A stretch of DNA of 64,000 nucleotides. It comes from Gnetum montanum (lineage: Eukaryota > Streptophyta > Gnetopsida > Gnetales > Gnetaceae). The stretch is from assembly GCA_015680685.1 (NCBI GenBank), contig MNCI01025574.1, forward strand, positions 314,679-378,678, given 5' to 3'. The notes under the pieces are model-generated. The model did not search any database and was not told the origin of the DNA. It saw only the letters and a list, made by a program, of their open reading frames with translations. This document shows positions 12,130 through 23,598 of this stretch, piece by piece. The translations under genes were made by a program, and so were the position numbers. Every line of letters starts with the position of its first letter. Within the stretch, counting starts at the first letter, position 1.

Positions 12130-12485
12130 CTTAGGATCGATGGAGCCTCATCAATATAAGGATGCAATGCTAGAATTATGTTAATTTCCCCTAGGAAATC
12201 TCCAAAACTTAAGGTCATTTACTTTTCAAAGCCCATGATAGACAACATGGCTAAATATGAAGCTTTAGTTCATGGACTAAAGTACAATATTCACTTTGAT
12301 ATTTTAAATTTAAATATTTATAGAGATTCACAACTTATTGTGAATCAAATCAATAATGTTTATGAAGATAAGAATTCTTTAATGAAAGCATACAAGACAT
12401 ATGTATTAGAATAGGTTATCATGTTAGAACATATCTGTAGAGATGAAAACCACATTCCTGATGCTTTAGCACAAGTTTCTTGTAT
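12130..12485 (+). pseudogene. Extra RNase H-like domain located upstream of RT
   Basis: RNase H removes RNA from RNA/DNA hybrids during reverse transcription. This block has the four acidic landmarks of the plant Tat-type additional RNase H: RIDGASS (D at 12139), MAKYEALVHGL (E), IYRDSQLIVNQ (D) and HIPDALAQVS (D). A TAA at 12157-12159 and a stop at 12412-12414 break the frame. What is odd is its place: it precedes the RT, while in element III the equivalent domain follows RT and the first RNase H. It is not a second copy of the 13765-13950 domain, which has a different, degenerate motif. Confidence 0.75.
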
Positions 12486-12859
12486 TTTTGATCTTCCATT
12501 TTCTTATGGAACTTGGGATTCTAAAATTATTATAGAAAAGGTTTATTGTTACTCCATCCCTGATAATGTGCTATCTTTACAGGTGTTTGATGATGATCAT
12601 CAAATTACTCATTTTCTTACTAGTCAAGGAGAGTTTTACAATCAAATTCTTAAAGCTTCACACACTTACTCAAATGAATTAATCCTTATAAATGAAGTTT
12701 CACCTTATGTTATTTCTAAGAAAGTTTAATTTGAGAAAATGGATAATGAAATGGAGGTCCTACAACAAAAATATTGACAAATATTAGCAAAAACTGAAAT
12801 TTCTTTAGTAAAAAAAAAAGAAGATCAAGAACACCCTATTCAAATAGGTAAACATTTAC

Positions 12860-13665
12860 ATTTTGACAAAAGGGTATGTTAATCACATTGCTATATGAAT
12901 TCAATGATGTTTTAGCCTAGTCCTATGAGGATTTAGAGGTTTATAATCCATTCATCATTACCCACACAATACTAGTTAGACCTAAAACGAAACCTTTTAG
13001 ATAGAAATTAAGACCGATTAATCCTAAAATCAAACCTTTAATGAAAAAGGAGATTGATAAACTCTTGGAATCTAAAATCATATATCTAGTTAAAAATTCT
13101 TATTGGGTATCAAAATTCGTTCCCATACATGAGAAATTTGGAGATATATGATTATGAATTGACTTTAGAAATATTAATGCATCTTTTATTAACAATAACT
13201 ATCTACTTACACCTATGAAGGAGTTGCTTCAAGTAGTAAATGGTACACAAATATACTTGTTCTTAGATGGATACTTGGGTTATAACTAAATTCTTATGAA
13301 TAAGAAAGATCAACATAAAATAGCTTTAATTACAAAATGGGGAAATTTTCAATACGTCAAAATGTCTTTTGGATTATTGAATGTAGGATCAACCTTTCAA
13401 TGTACCATGGATAAAACTTTCGAAGGAATGATTAAGAAAAACATAGTCATTTATTTAGATGATTTAATAGTTTTCTCACATGATAGAGGGACACATATTC
13501 AAGATCTTAAATATATATTTTTAAGATATATGAAATATAGTATGATATTAAATGCTAAGAAGTCTATATTTGGTGTACAAAGTGAAAAATTCCTTGGTTA
13601 CATAGCGACAAAAGAAGGTACTTCTATTGATCTTAAGCATGTCAATGCTATACTAAATTAGTTAT
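12860..13665 (+). pseudogene. Reverse transcriptase relic of element II
   Basis: The domain makes cDNA from element RNA. The N-terminal part reads LRPINPKIKPLMKKEIDKLL near 13000, followed by the palm. A 121-residue open segment (13296-13661) holds KWGNFQYVKMSFGLLNVGST and the catalytic YLDD at 13452-13463. The thumb region reads KFLGYIATKEGTSID. Stops occur near 12920, 13150 and 13290. The YLDD box and the F-G-L-x-N-x-x-x-T block identify a Ty3/gypsy RT. Confidence 0.85.
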
Positions 13666-14145
13666 CCCTTATCCAAAAAGGATTTAAGAGCTTTCTTTGG
13701 GAATATTAACTTTATTAGGAGATTTATTACTACATTTGCTAAACTAGTAAGACTTCTTAACATAATGCTAAAGAAAGATGAGAACATTACATGGACTACT
13801 GAATGCAAAAATGGTTTCTTAGCTATAACAAAAGATGTAGTTGAAGCTCTAGCTTCAGTTGCTTCTTGGTATGAGAATGATTTTCGTTTTCTATATGTCT
13901 TTGCCAGTGATCATATAGTAGCCATTTTGACTCAAGAGATAGCTAAGTAGGAAGAATGCCCCATCGCTTATATGTATGAACCAATTAAAGATGTTAAGAA
14001 ATTCTCCAATAGAAAACAACTATAAGTAGTAGTTAAAGCTTTAATGAAGTTTCAATTTTACCTTTTAAAATCAAAGATTATCATAATTATTCTAGATCCC
14101 ACTATTGTTACTCTAGAAAAGCTCCAAGATCATTCAAGAAAAAAG
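13666..14145 (+). pseudogene. Degenerate RNase H of element II
   Basis: The segment after RT contains EDENITWTTECKNGFLAI-like text and RFLYVFASDHIVAILTQE (13885-13941). The usual catalytic Y-x-D-A-S has become LYVFASD, a type of loss seen in Tat-lineage first RNase H domains and also in element III. It is interrupted by at least three stops. Confidence 0.65.
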
Positions 14146-14349
14146 CCAAATGGATTATAAAGTTGCAAGGACATGAAATTCAATGGAAGGTAGCCCAATT
14201 AGTAAAAGGATCTAGTTTAACCAAACTAATAGCCCAAGCATCAACCCTAGAAAAATCAAAAGTTCCATTTAAGCTTGCACCCGCACCTATACATGTGTTA
14301 CAACTTCAAGATAATAACCTAGTTCCATTTGCATCAAATCACTTAAATG

Positions 14350-15618
14350 ATCCTTGGTACTAAGATATCAAATATTATTTAACTTTCCATCGTTACCCTT
14401 TAGACATATCTAGGTACAAGCGTAAACTACTAATATCTAGAAGCTCTAAATTTACCATGGTTAATGGAAATCATTTCAGAAAGAACTTTGAAGGAGTTCT
14501 TCTTATGTGTTTAGATAGAGAAGAAGCCAATGATGTTGTAAAAACCTTACATGATGAAAGAGACCTAGGCTATCGATCTTTAACTCACAAGATTACAGAG
14601 GCTAGTTATTACTAGACAACTATGACTACCAATGCTTATAATGTATCAAAACCTTGCATCTAATGTCAAATATTCAAAGGAAGAGATTCTAAAAGCTCAA
14701 CAGCTCTACAACCTATCATTGAAGTAAGACCTTTTGCATAATGGGCTCTTGATTTTATTAGAGCCATCAACCCACCATCATCAAGCTAACATAAATTTAT
14801 TTCAATGATAACTAGCTTTGGCTAGAAGCCAAACCAACTAGAAGAGCTACATCTCGTGAGATTATTAAGTTTAATAAGGAAGTTATTGTAACCCAATATG
14901 GACATCCATATGCACTAGTATTCAACAATGGTCATGCCTTCATATTAGTACAAATTACTGAATCAGCTATGAATAAGAAAATCCTAATCAAATTCATTAT
15001 AGAATATTATCCTCAAGGAAATGTCTTAAAAGAATCTTCCAACAAATATCTTCTAAGTGAAGTTAAAAAGATGATTAATCACAATCCAAAATCTTGGCAT
15101 GAAAAAGTAAAATGGCTTGTATGGGCAGATCATATTCATTACAAAAAATCTCTCAACATAACTCCTTATGAGATAGTTTATGGTCAAAAACCTATATTAT
15201 ACATCAACTTGCAAGTCTCTATTTATGAGTTTTTTCTAGATTACCTAAATCCTAATGAAATTCTTATCACTAGATCTTATTATCTTTGACATATTAAACA
15301 TAAATGTTTAAAAGCAGTCAAAAACATGTCAAATCATCAAACCATTATTAAAAGATGGTTTGATAAAAAGTTTGCCTCTAAATCCATTCAAATAGGCAAT
15401 CTAGTCTTCAAAAGAGATAGAGATTCTAAGGAAAAAGGTCCTCAAAACAGGTTCTCACCAATGTGGTTAGGACCATAGTAAGTCATGAAGGCTATAGCAC
15501 CTGATGTTGTCAAGATAGCCAACCTTCAAGGCAATAAGTTCACTTGAAACTTCAATGCGTTCCACCTTAAATATTTTTATACTAGTGTTCCACATGGACA
15601 CCTAGTAGATAAGTAATT
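14350..15618 (+). pseudogene. Integrase relic of element II
   Basis: Integrase inserts the cDNA into the genome. The zinc-binding region is visible at 14540-14690, with LGYRSLTHKITEASYY, then C-I-stop-C-Q-I-F-K-G. The catalytic core begins WALDFIRAINPPSSS near 14740. The second catalytic aspartate, normally D-N-G, reads N-N-G (AAC at 14924-14926). The glutamate lies in KESSNKYL near 15030. Open text at 14969-15289 includes LNITPYEIVYGQKP, typical of the core's end. The C-terminal beta-rich part ends PHGHLVDK before the TAA at 15615. Confidence 0.8.
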
Positions 15619-17290
15619 TAATAAATTATAGTTATAAATAAGCATGTATGTATGTATACATATACATATATATCCATATAGGATGCATCAGATATCATAG
15701 ATTGAAAAATTGAATCAAATCAGGAAATCAAAGGTCCCTTTTATAAATCAAATCAGAATAATCTAAATAAATCAATGTAAGAATTAGGTTAAAATCATCA
15801 ATATTAGCAAAATAGAGCACTTATACTCATCCATGCTGATAGCTATATTTTCTAATTTTCTTCATCTAAGAGCTCAGTTAGAGTGGAACATCAAATATAT
15901 AAATTTTAGTTTTCTATTGGCATCAGAATTAATACTAGACAATATAGTAAACTTAAAAAATCAATAAAAATATAACACTATTTGTTAGATTAAATGTTTG
16001 ATCCAACTTTAAATTGACTTCAATGTTGCACTACGATATATCACAAATGTCACGATTAATCACAGATTTCTCAAACTATGCTAGATTTTATATGTACTCG
16101 AACAAAATGCATTTTATATTATTGCATTTATAATATAATATATTAATGTAGTATCATGCATAACATACAGCTTTAGGATCATATTCATATATAAGTGCAT
16201 GCCTCATAAGTTAACTTAAAAGTTGTTTGAATTCAATACTTAATTTTTATTAAGGGTATTCTATAAATTATGGGAATCTTTGTAACTCTTTCTTTCTTTG
16301 TTAATTAAATTTAAAAATTAATCCCTTGAGGCTAAGTAATAAAAATCATATTTTATTAAGTTACCTAATGCCTACATGTTGCTTTAGGGTGCTACCTTAG
16401 AAGTTGACTTGATGCCATGGCATCTTCCTTTGGGTTGCATTTACTTAAAATGACATGTATAATTTTGAGTTATTTTCATAATATGGTGATCCATCCTAAA
16501 TTATGATGAGACAACTCAATGGGAGGAATTCACAATGTGCTAGAAAGAATTTGAGCTAGTATCCAATTTTTGGAATGTAAAGTTCATTCTTTCTCTGCCC
16601 AACCATGATTCACTGTGACTACACTTTAAGTTCATAACAATGGCATAAAGCTAAAGTTCCTTCCTTTCCTTTTATTTAATAATAATAATAGTAATTGGTT
16701 TGATTAAATTTGTTAACATATGTATTGAGGGACTATAAGATAGTATATTGGTCTATTTATGTTTTTTAATAAAATCTTTGAAGCATTGAATTAAACTTCT
16801 TTAGGTGTATTTGTATTTCTAAAGGTATATAATATTAGGTTCACATTTTATTTAAAAATAATCATAATTATTGTGTATAGATTTTTAATATATACGTATG
16901 TATATATAGCATAATATATATTTAATATTTAATTTTATTATTTAAAAAATTGGGTAGAGCACTTGAAGTTTTCTTGGTTGGTTTGAATGGAGCTTGATGT
17001 TCACATCAACATCGCCCATGAATGGGACCTTATCCTCTTAAACATGAGGACATCGCCCATGAATGGGACCTTATCCTCTTAAACATGAGGATATGAGACT
17101 AACACATAGTTAACTAAATCCCAAGTAACAATACTCCCATAGATGATTGCCACTATTAAACTCATCCATCAATCACGCCATATCAATGCTCTGCACAAAG
17201 AAAAAAAAATTAAAATAAAACTAAAAAGAAAAATAAAAAAGAAAACACAAACCACGACGCCCATTGCTGCACGAGCTTCTGTTGCCAAGC
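15619..17290 (+). other. AT-rich 3' internal region of element II
   Basis: No protein family is visible. It holds AT-rich microsatellite-like sequence near 15640-15680 and 16880-16930. No polypurine tract is evident next to the 3' LTR. Confidence 0.5.
17009..17090. repeat. Exact 41-bp tandem duplication
   Basis: Two adjacent identical 41-bp copies begin ACATCGCCCATGAATGGG, at 17009-17049 and 17050-17090. They lie within the 3' internal region of element II. Confidence 0.9.
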
Positions 17291-17294
17291 CTGG

Positions 17295-17850
17295 TTGAAT
17301 AACATCCATCACCAAAGAGCATTCAAATCCCTACTCATCTTCTTCCTTAGTTTGCCGCCTGCATTTGTAAAATTTTCGAAACGGCGCGTCATCATTTTGC
17401 ACGTATTCGGTTTTGGAACATTTTGGAATATTGTTTTATTGTGCATCCTTGTAATAGTTAATTGTCCATGCCTGTTTTCACTTCTCTTGCATTTATCAAC
17501 CAACCTTCTGCCATTGAATCTACGCACCACGTCCACTTCTGCTTGTCAAAATTCTTCCTTAGAATTTTTTTCTTCTTTCTTATATTCGGCTTTCATACCT
17601 CTCAGTCAGGATTTTGAGGAAGCTATCACCGACGACTCTTGATGAATCCATGTACTCATCCGTGGCTCTTAATCGCATCATCACATTGGCTTCTTTTCAT
17701 ATTCCCATTTCCATACCAAAAACCCTCATATGTCTATGTAGCAAACATGGCTACTACGGACACCTCGTAACTGAATCTCTTCTTCTCCATTATTATGATC
17801 CAATACTTTTTTACTTTTTATTTTTGTATTTCCTTTTTTTATTGTTGTAA
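17295..17850 (+). pseudogene. Unidentified gene-like stretch inside element II
   Basis: Base composition and CpG use are richer here than in the flanking retrotransposon DNA. One open frame runs 17295-17642 (115 residues) and a second, in another frame, 17614-17850 (78 residues). Their contiguous text, LRTTSTSACQNSSLEFF then SVALNRIITLASFHIPIS, looks more protein-like than its surroundings. I recognise no domain. It lies between integrase and the 3' LTR, where Tat-type elements sometimes carry extra genes, so it may be a captured host fragment or an element-specific gene. Being non-coding is equally possible. Confidence 0.25.
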
Positions 17851-18181
17851 CAGTTCAAGTGTAATAATAAAGGAGGCAGTTCAGTCTCTGGATTTCGAGA
17901 AGATTGATATAGGGAAATCGGTTAGATCTTGTAATATGAAGTCACCAACACAACATGTAGATCATTTTCGTAATTTCCCAACTATTTATTCTAAATCATT
18001 GGATATATATATATATATATTTCTCAAAGAATGCTTCGGACAGTCCCTTGTTGTTAAAGAATGTTGCTTCCTGCAATATTTAAGTGTTACATAGGTGTTT
18101 GCAGTTTAAATAGATGGTATCCACTGTTCTCAAGACCTGTCTGGGAGGAATGTGCCATTATATTCACAGGAGTCAATTTCA

Positions 18182-19564
18182 TGTAAATTAACAAAACAAT
18201 TTGATTAAAACAAGCCATGGTATGTTCAAGAGGATGTTTAGCATTATACTTGAATTATTAGCAAAGATAAGTTCTATTCAGAGAGATGCGTGATGGTAAC
18301 AAAGATGGATGATGAGATTTGTTTTTTTTTTTTTTTTTTTAGCATACATGGATTATGCTGTGTTACCCCATACGGATTTGACCATTAAAAATTATATAGG
18401 CCTCTCTTAAATTTAATTAGGAGGTTATTTTCATACAAAAATGTTTTATATGCCAACAAGCGTTATGAGACTCGGACTCTCTGCAAGTGATTCATTTTTC
18501 CAAAAATAAACTCGGACTGGGTGAGTCACTCAGGTAACTCGCATCACAATCAAATAACCTGTGGAAAATTAGATTTGGAAAATTAGATTTTCACCCCTTT
18601 GACCCTGCCCAAATTCTGACCCGCCTCATGAGTCATCAGTAACTCGGCTGGAATAAAATTCTCGTAGAAACATTGATGCCAACTAGTTTATCATGTTCAT
18701 CCCAGGAGTCAATTTCTTATTTCTGATTTGTGTTTATGAAAATTTTTCTTTCAAGATTTGATGAGTAGATTGGCTTATAAAAAAAATGCTTTCTCCCTTT
18801 ATTAAAGTTTATGATTTTATAAATACTTTCAGTTTCTTTATTGCTACTTGGATAGGTCATAAGCATGGAAACAAACAAGGAGATTCAAATTACAAAGGAA
18901 ATTTAGAGGATCTCCACTATGCCACACTTGGCAAAGGAGATCATGTATAACAATCAAGTGGGTGGATACATGGTCAGTTCCTTATAAAAAGCCTTCTTGG
19001 AAACAAAGGAAAGTATCATCCAGCAATGAGAAAAAGGCCTCTTTCTCCTTCCATTCTCCCTTCCCTTCTCTAGTTCCATCTTAATCATTTGTCCCATCCT
19101 ATACCCCTTCTCCCTTTCAATATTAGTGTTGTTACTATGTGCAACTCATTGCCTATTGTTGTTAATTGCAATTGGTCATTGTTGGACTCTTTTAGTTGCT
19201 ATTGTTGCTAGTAGTTGTTATTGGATAGTGTTGTTGTTTGGAAGCTCTTGATGCTACTTGCTGGTGTTGCTATGTACTACCACCATGGCTACTTACAGCT
19301 ATTAATGAATCTACTTAGTTCTTTCTTGTCCTTTCTTTCAGTTATTTTCTTTAATATTATGATCTTTCTAAGTTATTTCATCTTCAATATTTCTCCTTGC
19401 ATGTAATATAATATCTTTAAATTTAATGCTCTTTTAAATTATTGGTCACATTTCTTTTCCACCTAGACTATTTTCAAGCTACCCATGGCCATAAGCAAAG
19501 TGCCCTAAGCAATAACCTTGTAAAATTGTGCACTTTCAAGCATTGTAGAAATTTCTTTGCATCA
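18182..19564 (+). repeat. 3' LTR of element II, carrying a MITE
   Basis: It aligns with the 5' LTR from TGTAAATTAAC to GCATCA. It is longer because of the 218-bp insertion at 18458-18675 plus its 8-bp duplication. A longer T-run (near 18323-18340) also differs from the 5' copy. Confidence 0.8.
18458..18675. mobile_element. Small hAT-like MITE inserted in the 3' LTR
   Basis: The 5' LTR reads straight through TATGCCAACTAGTTTA, while the 3' LTR has 218 extra bases flanked on both sides by ATGCCAAC (18450-18457 and 18676-18683). An exact 8-bp duplication is the hAT pattern. The ends, read inward, begin (C)AAGCGTT and CAATGTT, an imperfect terminal inverted repeat. Inside, ACTCGG- and GAGTCA-type motifs recur in both orientations. 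There is no coding capacity. A SINE is less likely because no A-tail or clear pol III boxes are seen. Confidence 0.7.
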
Positions 19565-20451
19565 AAACATTTGGTAGAGCATAATTTCTAGGTGGGTTGT
19601 GCATCCTATCCTACATTCATCATGAATGCATGTGAGGTTTTTACTTTCATCATTTTAAATGTGCATGGGCCTTTGGCCTAGTTAGATAATGGTGCCAAGA
19701 ATATTCTATTCAAAAGAGGCAACCTTCACATGCTTTGTAAAATGAGCATTTTTCCAAGGTTAAAGGCCATTTGATATGCATGTAACAACGCAACAAAAGT
19801 GTTTCATCTAAATCATAAAATACATAATCAAATAAAATAGGAAATAATATCATACAAGTTTAGTTATATATTTATAATATATATCTATTATTTGGCCAAG
19901 AGAATCTTATATATTTTACAAATTAATAAAATCTCAAATTGATTCATTAAAAATTGATATTCATATGAAAACCAAAATCAAAATGACTATACGTTATTCA
20001 ATAATAATTCTGTGAAAAGTTCTATTAATTTGATTCGTAGTGGTTTTTTTTCCATGGGGTGGACATTACATCGTGTACTTTTCCATGGCATGGACTTTCC
20101 ATCATGTTTGTGGACATTACATCGTGTACTTTTCCATGGCATGGACTTTCCATCATGTTTTTTTCCATGGTGTGATGTGGAGGGTGACCAAATACACTCC
20201 CCTTCCCCATTGCCCCAAACATATGAGCCTCTCAGCCAAAAAAATGATGAAAAGAGTATATTCCACTGGCACACCCACAATAGCGAAGTAGTAATCCACA
20301 AATCAGCCTCATTTCAAACCTTTTTAGCCATCATCAAAGGAAGCAAACATCTTATTTCACATGAACAGCTAGCTAACCATAAATATATCAGGCATTCTGA
20401 AATAACCAGATCATTACACCAAATTGAAATTGAAACCCTTTTTATCTTCTT
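19565..20451. other. Unassigned DNA between element II and the UGT fragment
   Basis: No gene is recognised. The stretch includes AT-rich sequence near 19850-19900 and the 51-bp duplication listed next. Confidence 0.45.
20060..20160. repeat. Two-copy 51-bp tandem duplication
   Basis: Two adjacent copies begin TGGACATTACATCGTGTACT, at 20060 and 20111. They are essentially identical. Confidence 0.85.
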
Positions 20452-20454
20452 TTA

Positions 20455-20885
20455 TCAATTTCTCCAGCTTGACACCAAATCCGCCATAGCTTTTCTGGAA
20501 CTTCCCCCAGTTGCCAAAGCCTTGGTGGCCTCAACCTTGAACTGCAGCGCACGATTCCTGGCATTACTCCCGGGTTGTCCCTCCATGAGCTCTACAATGG
20601 CATTCTTCAGAAATTCTGCCTTCACAAACCCATCACCCTCTCTCTGCAACGGTACCCCAACTTGATATTGCTGAAGTATCATAACAGCACTCATGCTCTG
20701 ATCTCCCACAAGCGGCCACGGAATAATGGGCATGCTGCAACTGATACTCTCCAGAGTAGAATTCCAGCTACAGTGGCTCACAAATCCAGCGGTGGCAGGG
20801 TGCCGCAGAACTGCCAGCTGTGGCACCCATGTTTCTCACAACAGGACCTATGTTGTGTATCGGCGAGACCACTTTTTTCCCCTGC
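20455..20885 (-). pseudogene. UDP-glycosyltransferase C-terminal fragment (UGT72-like)
   Basis: Plant family-1 UGTs transfer sugar from UDP-sugars to small molecules in the cytosol. The minus strand from 20829 encodes a complete 44-residue PSPG donor-binding box starting WVPQLAVLRH and ending PWPLVGDQ. Inside, HCSWNS replaces the canonical HCGWNS, and CSMP replaces C/SGVP. The tail runs to GGSSRKAMADLVSSWRN and a stop, a normal UGT C-terminus. Upstream, in another frame, SPIHNIGPVVR resembles the conserved V-G-P-L block that normally lies much further from the PSPG box. So about 100 residues are missing between them and the N-terminal domain is absent. The UGT72-like label is by resemblance and is tentative. 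Confidence 0.85.
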
Positions 20886-21017
20886 TTCACCAAACAACGA
20901 GCAAAAATTTTCATTGCATTTTTTGTTCTTGTTTTTTCTCATGTAGGCATTAAAATCTTTTGATCTTTGTTTTTGTTTTTTCTCCTCGTTCATCCCCTCT
21001 GACGATGTCTACTGCAC

Positions 21018-21152
21018 AAAAGGCCAGCCGGCAAAAGATTGGCATTAAAATAAAGTAGGCATTAAAATCCTTTTTTTTTTAATCGTTCGTCTCAAAAGCC
21101 AGCTGACAAAAGATTGACATTAAAATAAAGTGGGCATGAAAATCCTTTTTTT
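21018..21152. repeat. Imperfect two-copy direct duplication, about 60 bp
   Basis: The copies at 21018-21080 and 21094-21152 share GATTGRCATTAAAATAAAGT and a T-run at the end. A partial third trace (AGGCATTAAAATC) lies near 20946. Confidence 0.7.
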
Positions 21153-21677
21153 CAATCACGTTCCTCTCCTATGACCTATGGATCAAAAGAATCCGAGTCG
21201 TGGAAGCGAAGAATCCAGGATTCGCGAACGTGTTTGGGTACATGTGCCTCAAGAAAAAGTGAGGACGGGTTCGTAGCCGGGGACGTGATAGAGAAAATTT
21301 AAATATATTAGTTTTTTTTAAAAAGTAAAATCTCATATATCATAAATATACATTGTAAAATATAGAACAAGTACAATGTAAATCCAAAATATTGTTAATG
21401 CTTAAAAATTGCACAGAAGATTGCAATATCACCATTAAAATGAAGGAAGAAAATTTGCAAAGGTATGGAGAGCATTGAATCGATTTACTTACTCAAGAGC
21501 CATAGCCAAACATATAATTTTTGAAACAACCAAAATGACAGCAATAAAATGGAAACCTTTTGTTACTCAATCCAAAATTTCCAAAAATGAAATTAAGCCT
21601 CAACCAAAGTTATAACAAATCAGGTCTGCTAATACTTTTGTTCAACCACTACTTGTGGGTACCACCCTAGGGACTAC

Positions 21678-21747
21678 CTGTGAGTAGTGCCGTACAGCCA
21701 TGTTAAAGATGACTGTGAGTAGTGCCGTATAGCCATGTTAAAGATGA
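21678..21747. repeat. Two-copy 35-bp tandem duplication
   Basis: Adjacent copies begin CTGTGAGTAGTGCCGTA at 21678 and 21713, and differ at one base. Confidence 0.85.
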
Positions 21748-23467
21748 CTGCATTATAAGAAGACACAACATAACTAAACTGGCACAGCCCAGTAACTCAC
21801 CTCACCTACAATGATCCAAAATCTTTCTTGAAAATCAGCACTAGTCATGATGTAGGGGAAAGTAAAAACAGAGCACCATGAACTTGCATATGGCCATTGG
21901 CCATGTGCTGGTGGGATTCGTTGCTTTATAAGCAAACAGATTTTTAAAAATGTTGAACAAGCATCCATCCGTCTATGATGTTCATGACTCATGACCCATG
22001 ACGATGACCCTGTTTTGTTTTTTCTTTTTGCAGCCGAGATAGGAGAAAAAGAGCAAAAACCAGCCATGAACAATAAACACGCGTAAATGTGAGTCATGGT
22101 GGAACCTTTGACACTCCCAAAGCCAGGCGAATTCATGCAAATGCAAATTTTTCCTGGCACGCCCCGTCCAAAACTTGATTTCCGTATGACCCATACTTGC
22201 CCCTTCGGCCTTCGGTTACCATAGTAGCCCTTTGGTGATTTCCGTGTGTTTGTTTATTACTCCGTTGTTTTCTGCGGTCCGTCTCATGCCGATGCCATGA
22301 ATCTTGATTGCTTGCTTGCCATTTAACAATGAAATGAAATTTTTGGTATGATTCAGAACAGGAAAAGATACTTAAGATTTTAATGCAAAATGCAGACATT
22401 CTAAGAACTAAAAAGGCAAGAACAATACGAGGCAAGGCAAGGCGACCATTTCAATGTATATGTACAAATTCAGACAAAGTTTCATTGGAAATTATGAAAT
22501 ATGTACCCATTGCGAATTTAATGAGCTTCTGTAAGCGGTCCCGAATCGGACACGAACAGTTCCTCAGAATTTATCCGGAATCGCGAATCTCCGACGCGAC
22601 GCATAGCCTATGACGATCACAAAATCCAGCCCGCCAAAGGCGCAACTATTACTCCCGACTACCCATAAAGCAAGTTGACATTAATTTTTTTTTTTAGTCA
22701 TGATATGTTCATGACAGTATTGGAAGTCCGAATCCTTTACCACGCAAGGAAAGCAAGTTGACATTAAAGTTCATTATCGATCACAATCATCAGAAAACTA
22801 AAATTCATCTCTGATTTCCGTCGTTACAAATTGTCAAGACTCTCAGGGCCTGAAACAAACCAAGTTTACGGTGGGAATGTTAGTTGATTTGTTTAAAATA
22901 TTACCAGCAATACTTTAACTTAATCTACCAAACCGCATTCCTGAGAATGTCATTACGTAAAAGAATATCGTGTAATTTTTCAGCTCTTGCTGCGCATGCA
23001 CTCCGATGCCACTTGCCAATCCCAGAGCAATACTTTATAATTTTTAAATTTTAAAGGAGTCATGAAATCAATAGGGACTCACAAGCAGGGCAGTGGGATC
23101 CTCGAAAGCATTGAAGCTTTTGACGAGGACGCTGGTGGTATGCGGAATACAAAGTGTGCAGTCGAGGAACACGTGGAATGCTGCACCGGTGGGGTTCATT
23201 CATTATTTGTTACTAAATATACTATATAAAATTGATGTAAGAGCAAAACACACGGGAGAATTGACTTGGACAACCCTTCGATGCAAAGATGAAAAATCAA
23301 GGGTTAACCACGTAAAATCTTTGTTTCCGTTTTTTCTTTTCAACACTTATACATATTCACATAATCATCTATTTTTAATAGAATTTCTAATTTGCCAATA
23401 CAAACTTTCTATTATAAACTAGATCTTACAAGCAGAAGTTACATCAACACCAAGCGAAATAAGGTGA

Positions 23468-23598
23468 TTTGACTTTAATTATCCAACATTATTTCATATC
23501 CGTCCATACGTTCATCAGGGAGGGTTCACCAAATTTGGCTCTAATTATCCAACATTATTTCATGTCCGTCCATATGTCCGTCCGCAAGGATTCACCAG
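23468..23598. repeat. Two-copy tandem duplication of about 65 bp
   Basis: The copies share TAATTATCCAACATTATTTC and the CCGTCCAT block, and differ at several positions. Confidence 0.75.

Larger units (their letters stand above)
8198..19564 (+). mobile_element. Element II: Tat-like Ty3/gypsy retrotransposon, decayed
   Basis: This is an 11.4-kb plus-strand element with homologous LTRs at 8198-9469 and 18182-19564 and a tRNA-Asn-type PBS at 9482-9498. Inside are gag, protease, an RNase H-like domain, RT, a second degenerate RNase H and integrase, in that order. About 2.5 kb without pol follows before the 3' LTR, including a gene-like stretch at 17295-17850. Stops and frameshifts interrupt every domain. 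The tRNA-Asn primer, two RNase H domains and protease motif style fit the Tat branch. I could not find a clean target duplication: TTTCA precedes the 5' LTR and AAACA follows the 3' LTR. Confidence 0.8.

Noticed and set aside
20012-20665. 217-residue plus-strand frame
   Set aside because: It overlaps the UGT fragment in antisense and the 51-bp duplication; the UGT frame on the other strand explains its length.
21774-22435. Two minus-strand frames of 128 and 100 residues
   Set aside because: They overlap in different frames, contain no recognisable domain and have no homologous block here; too weak to call a gene.
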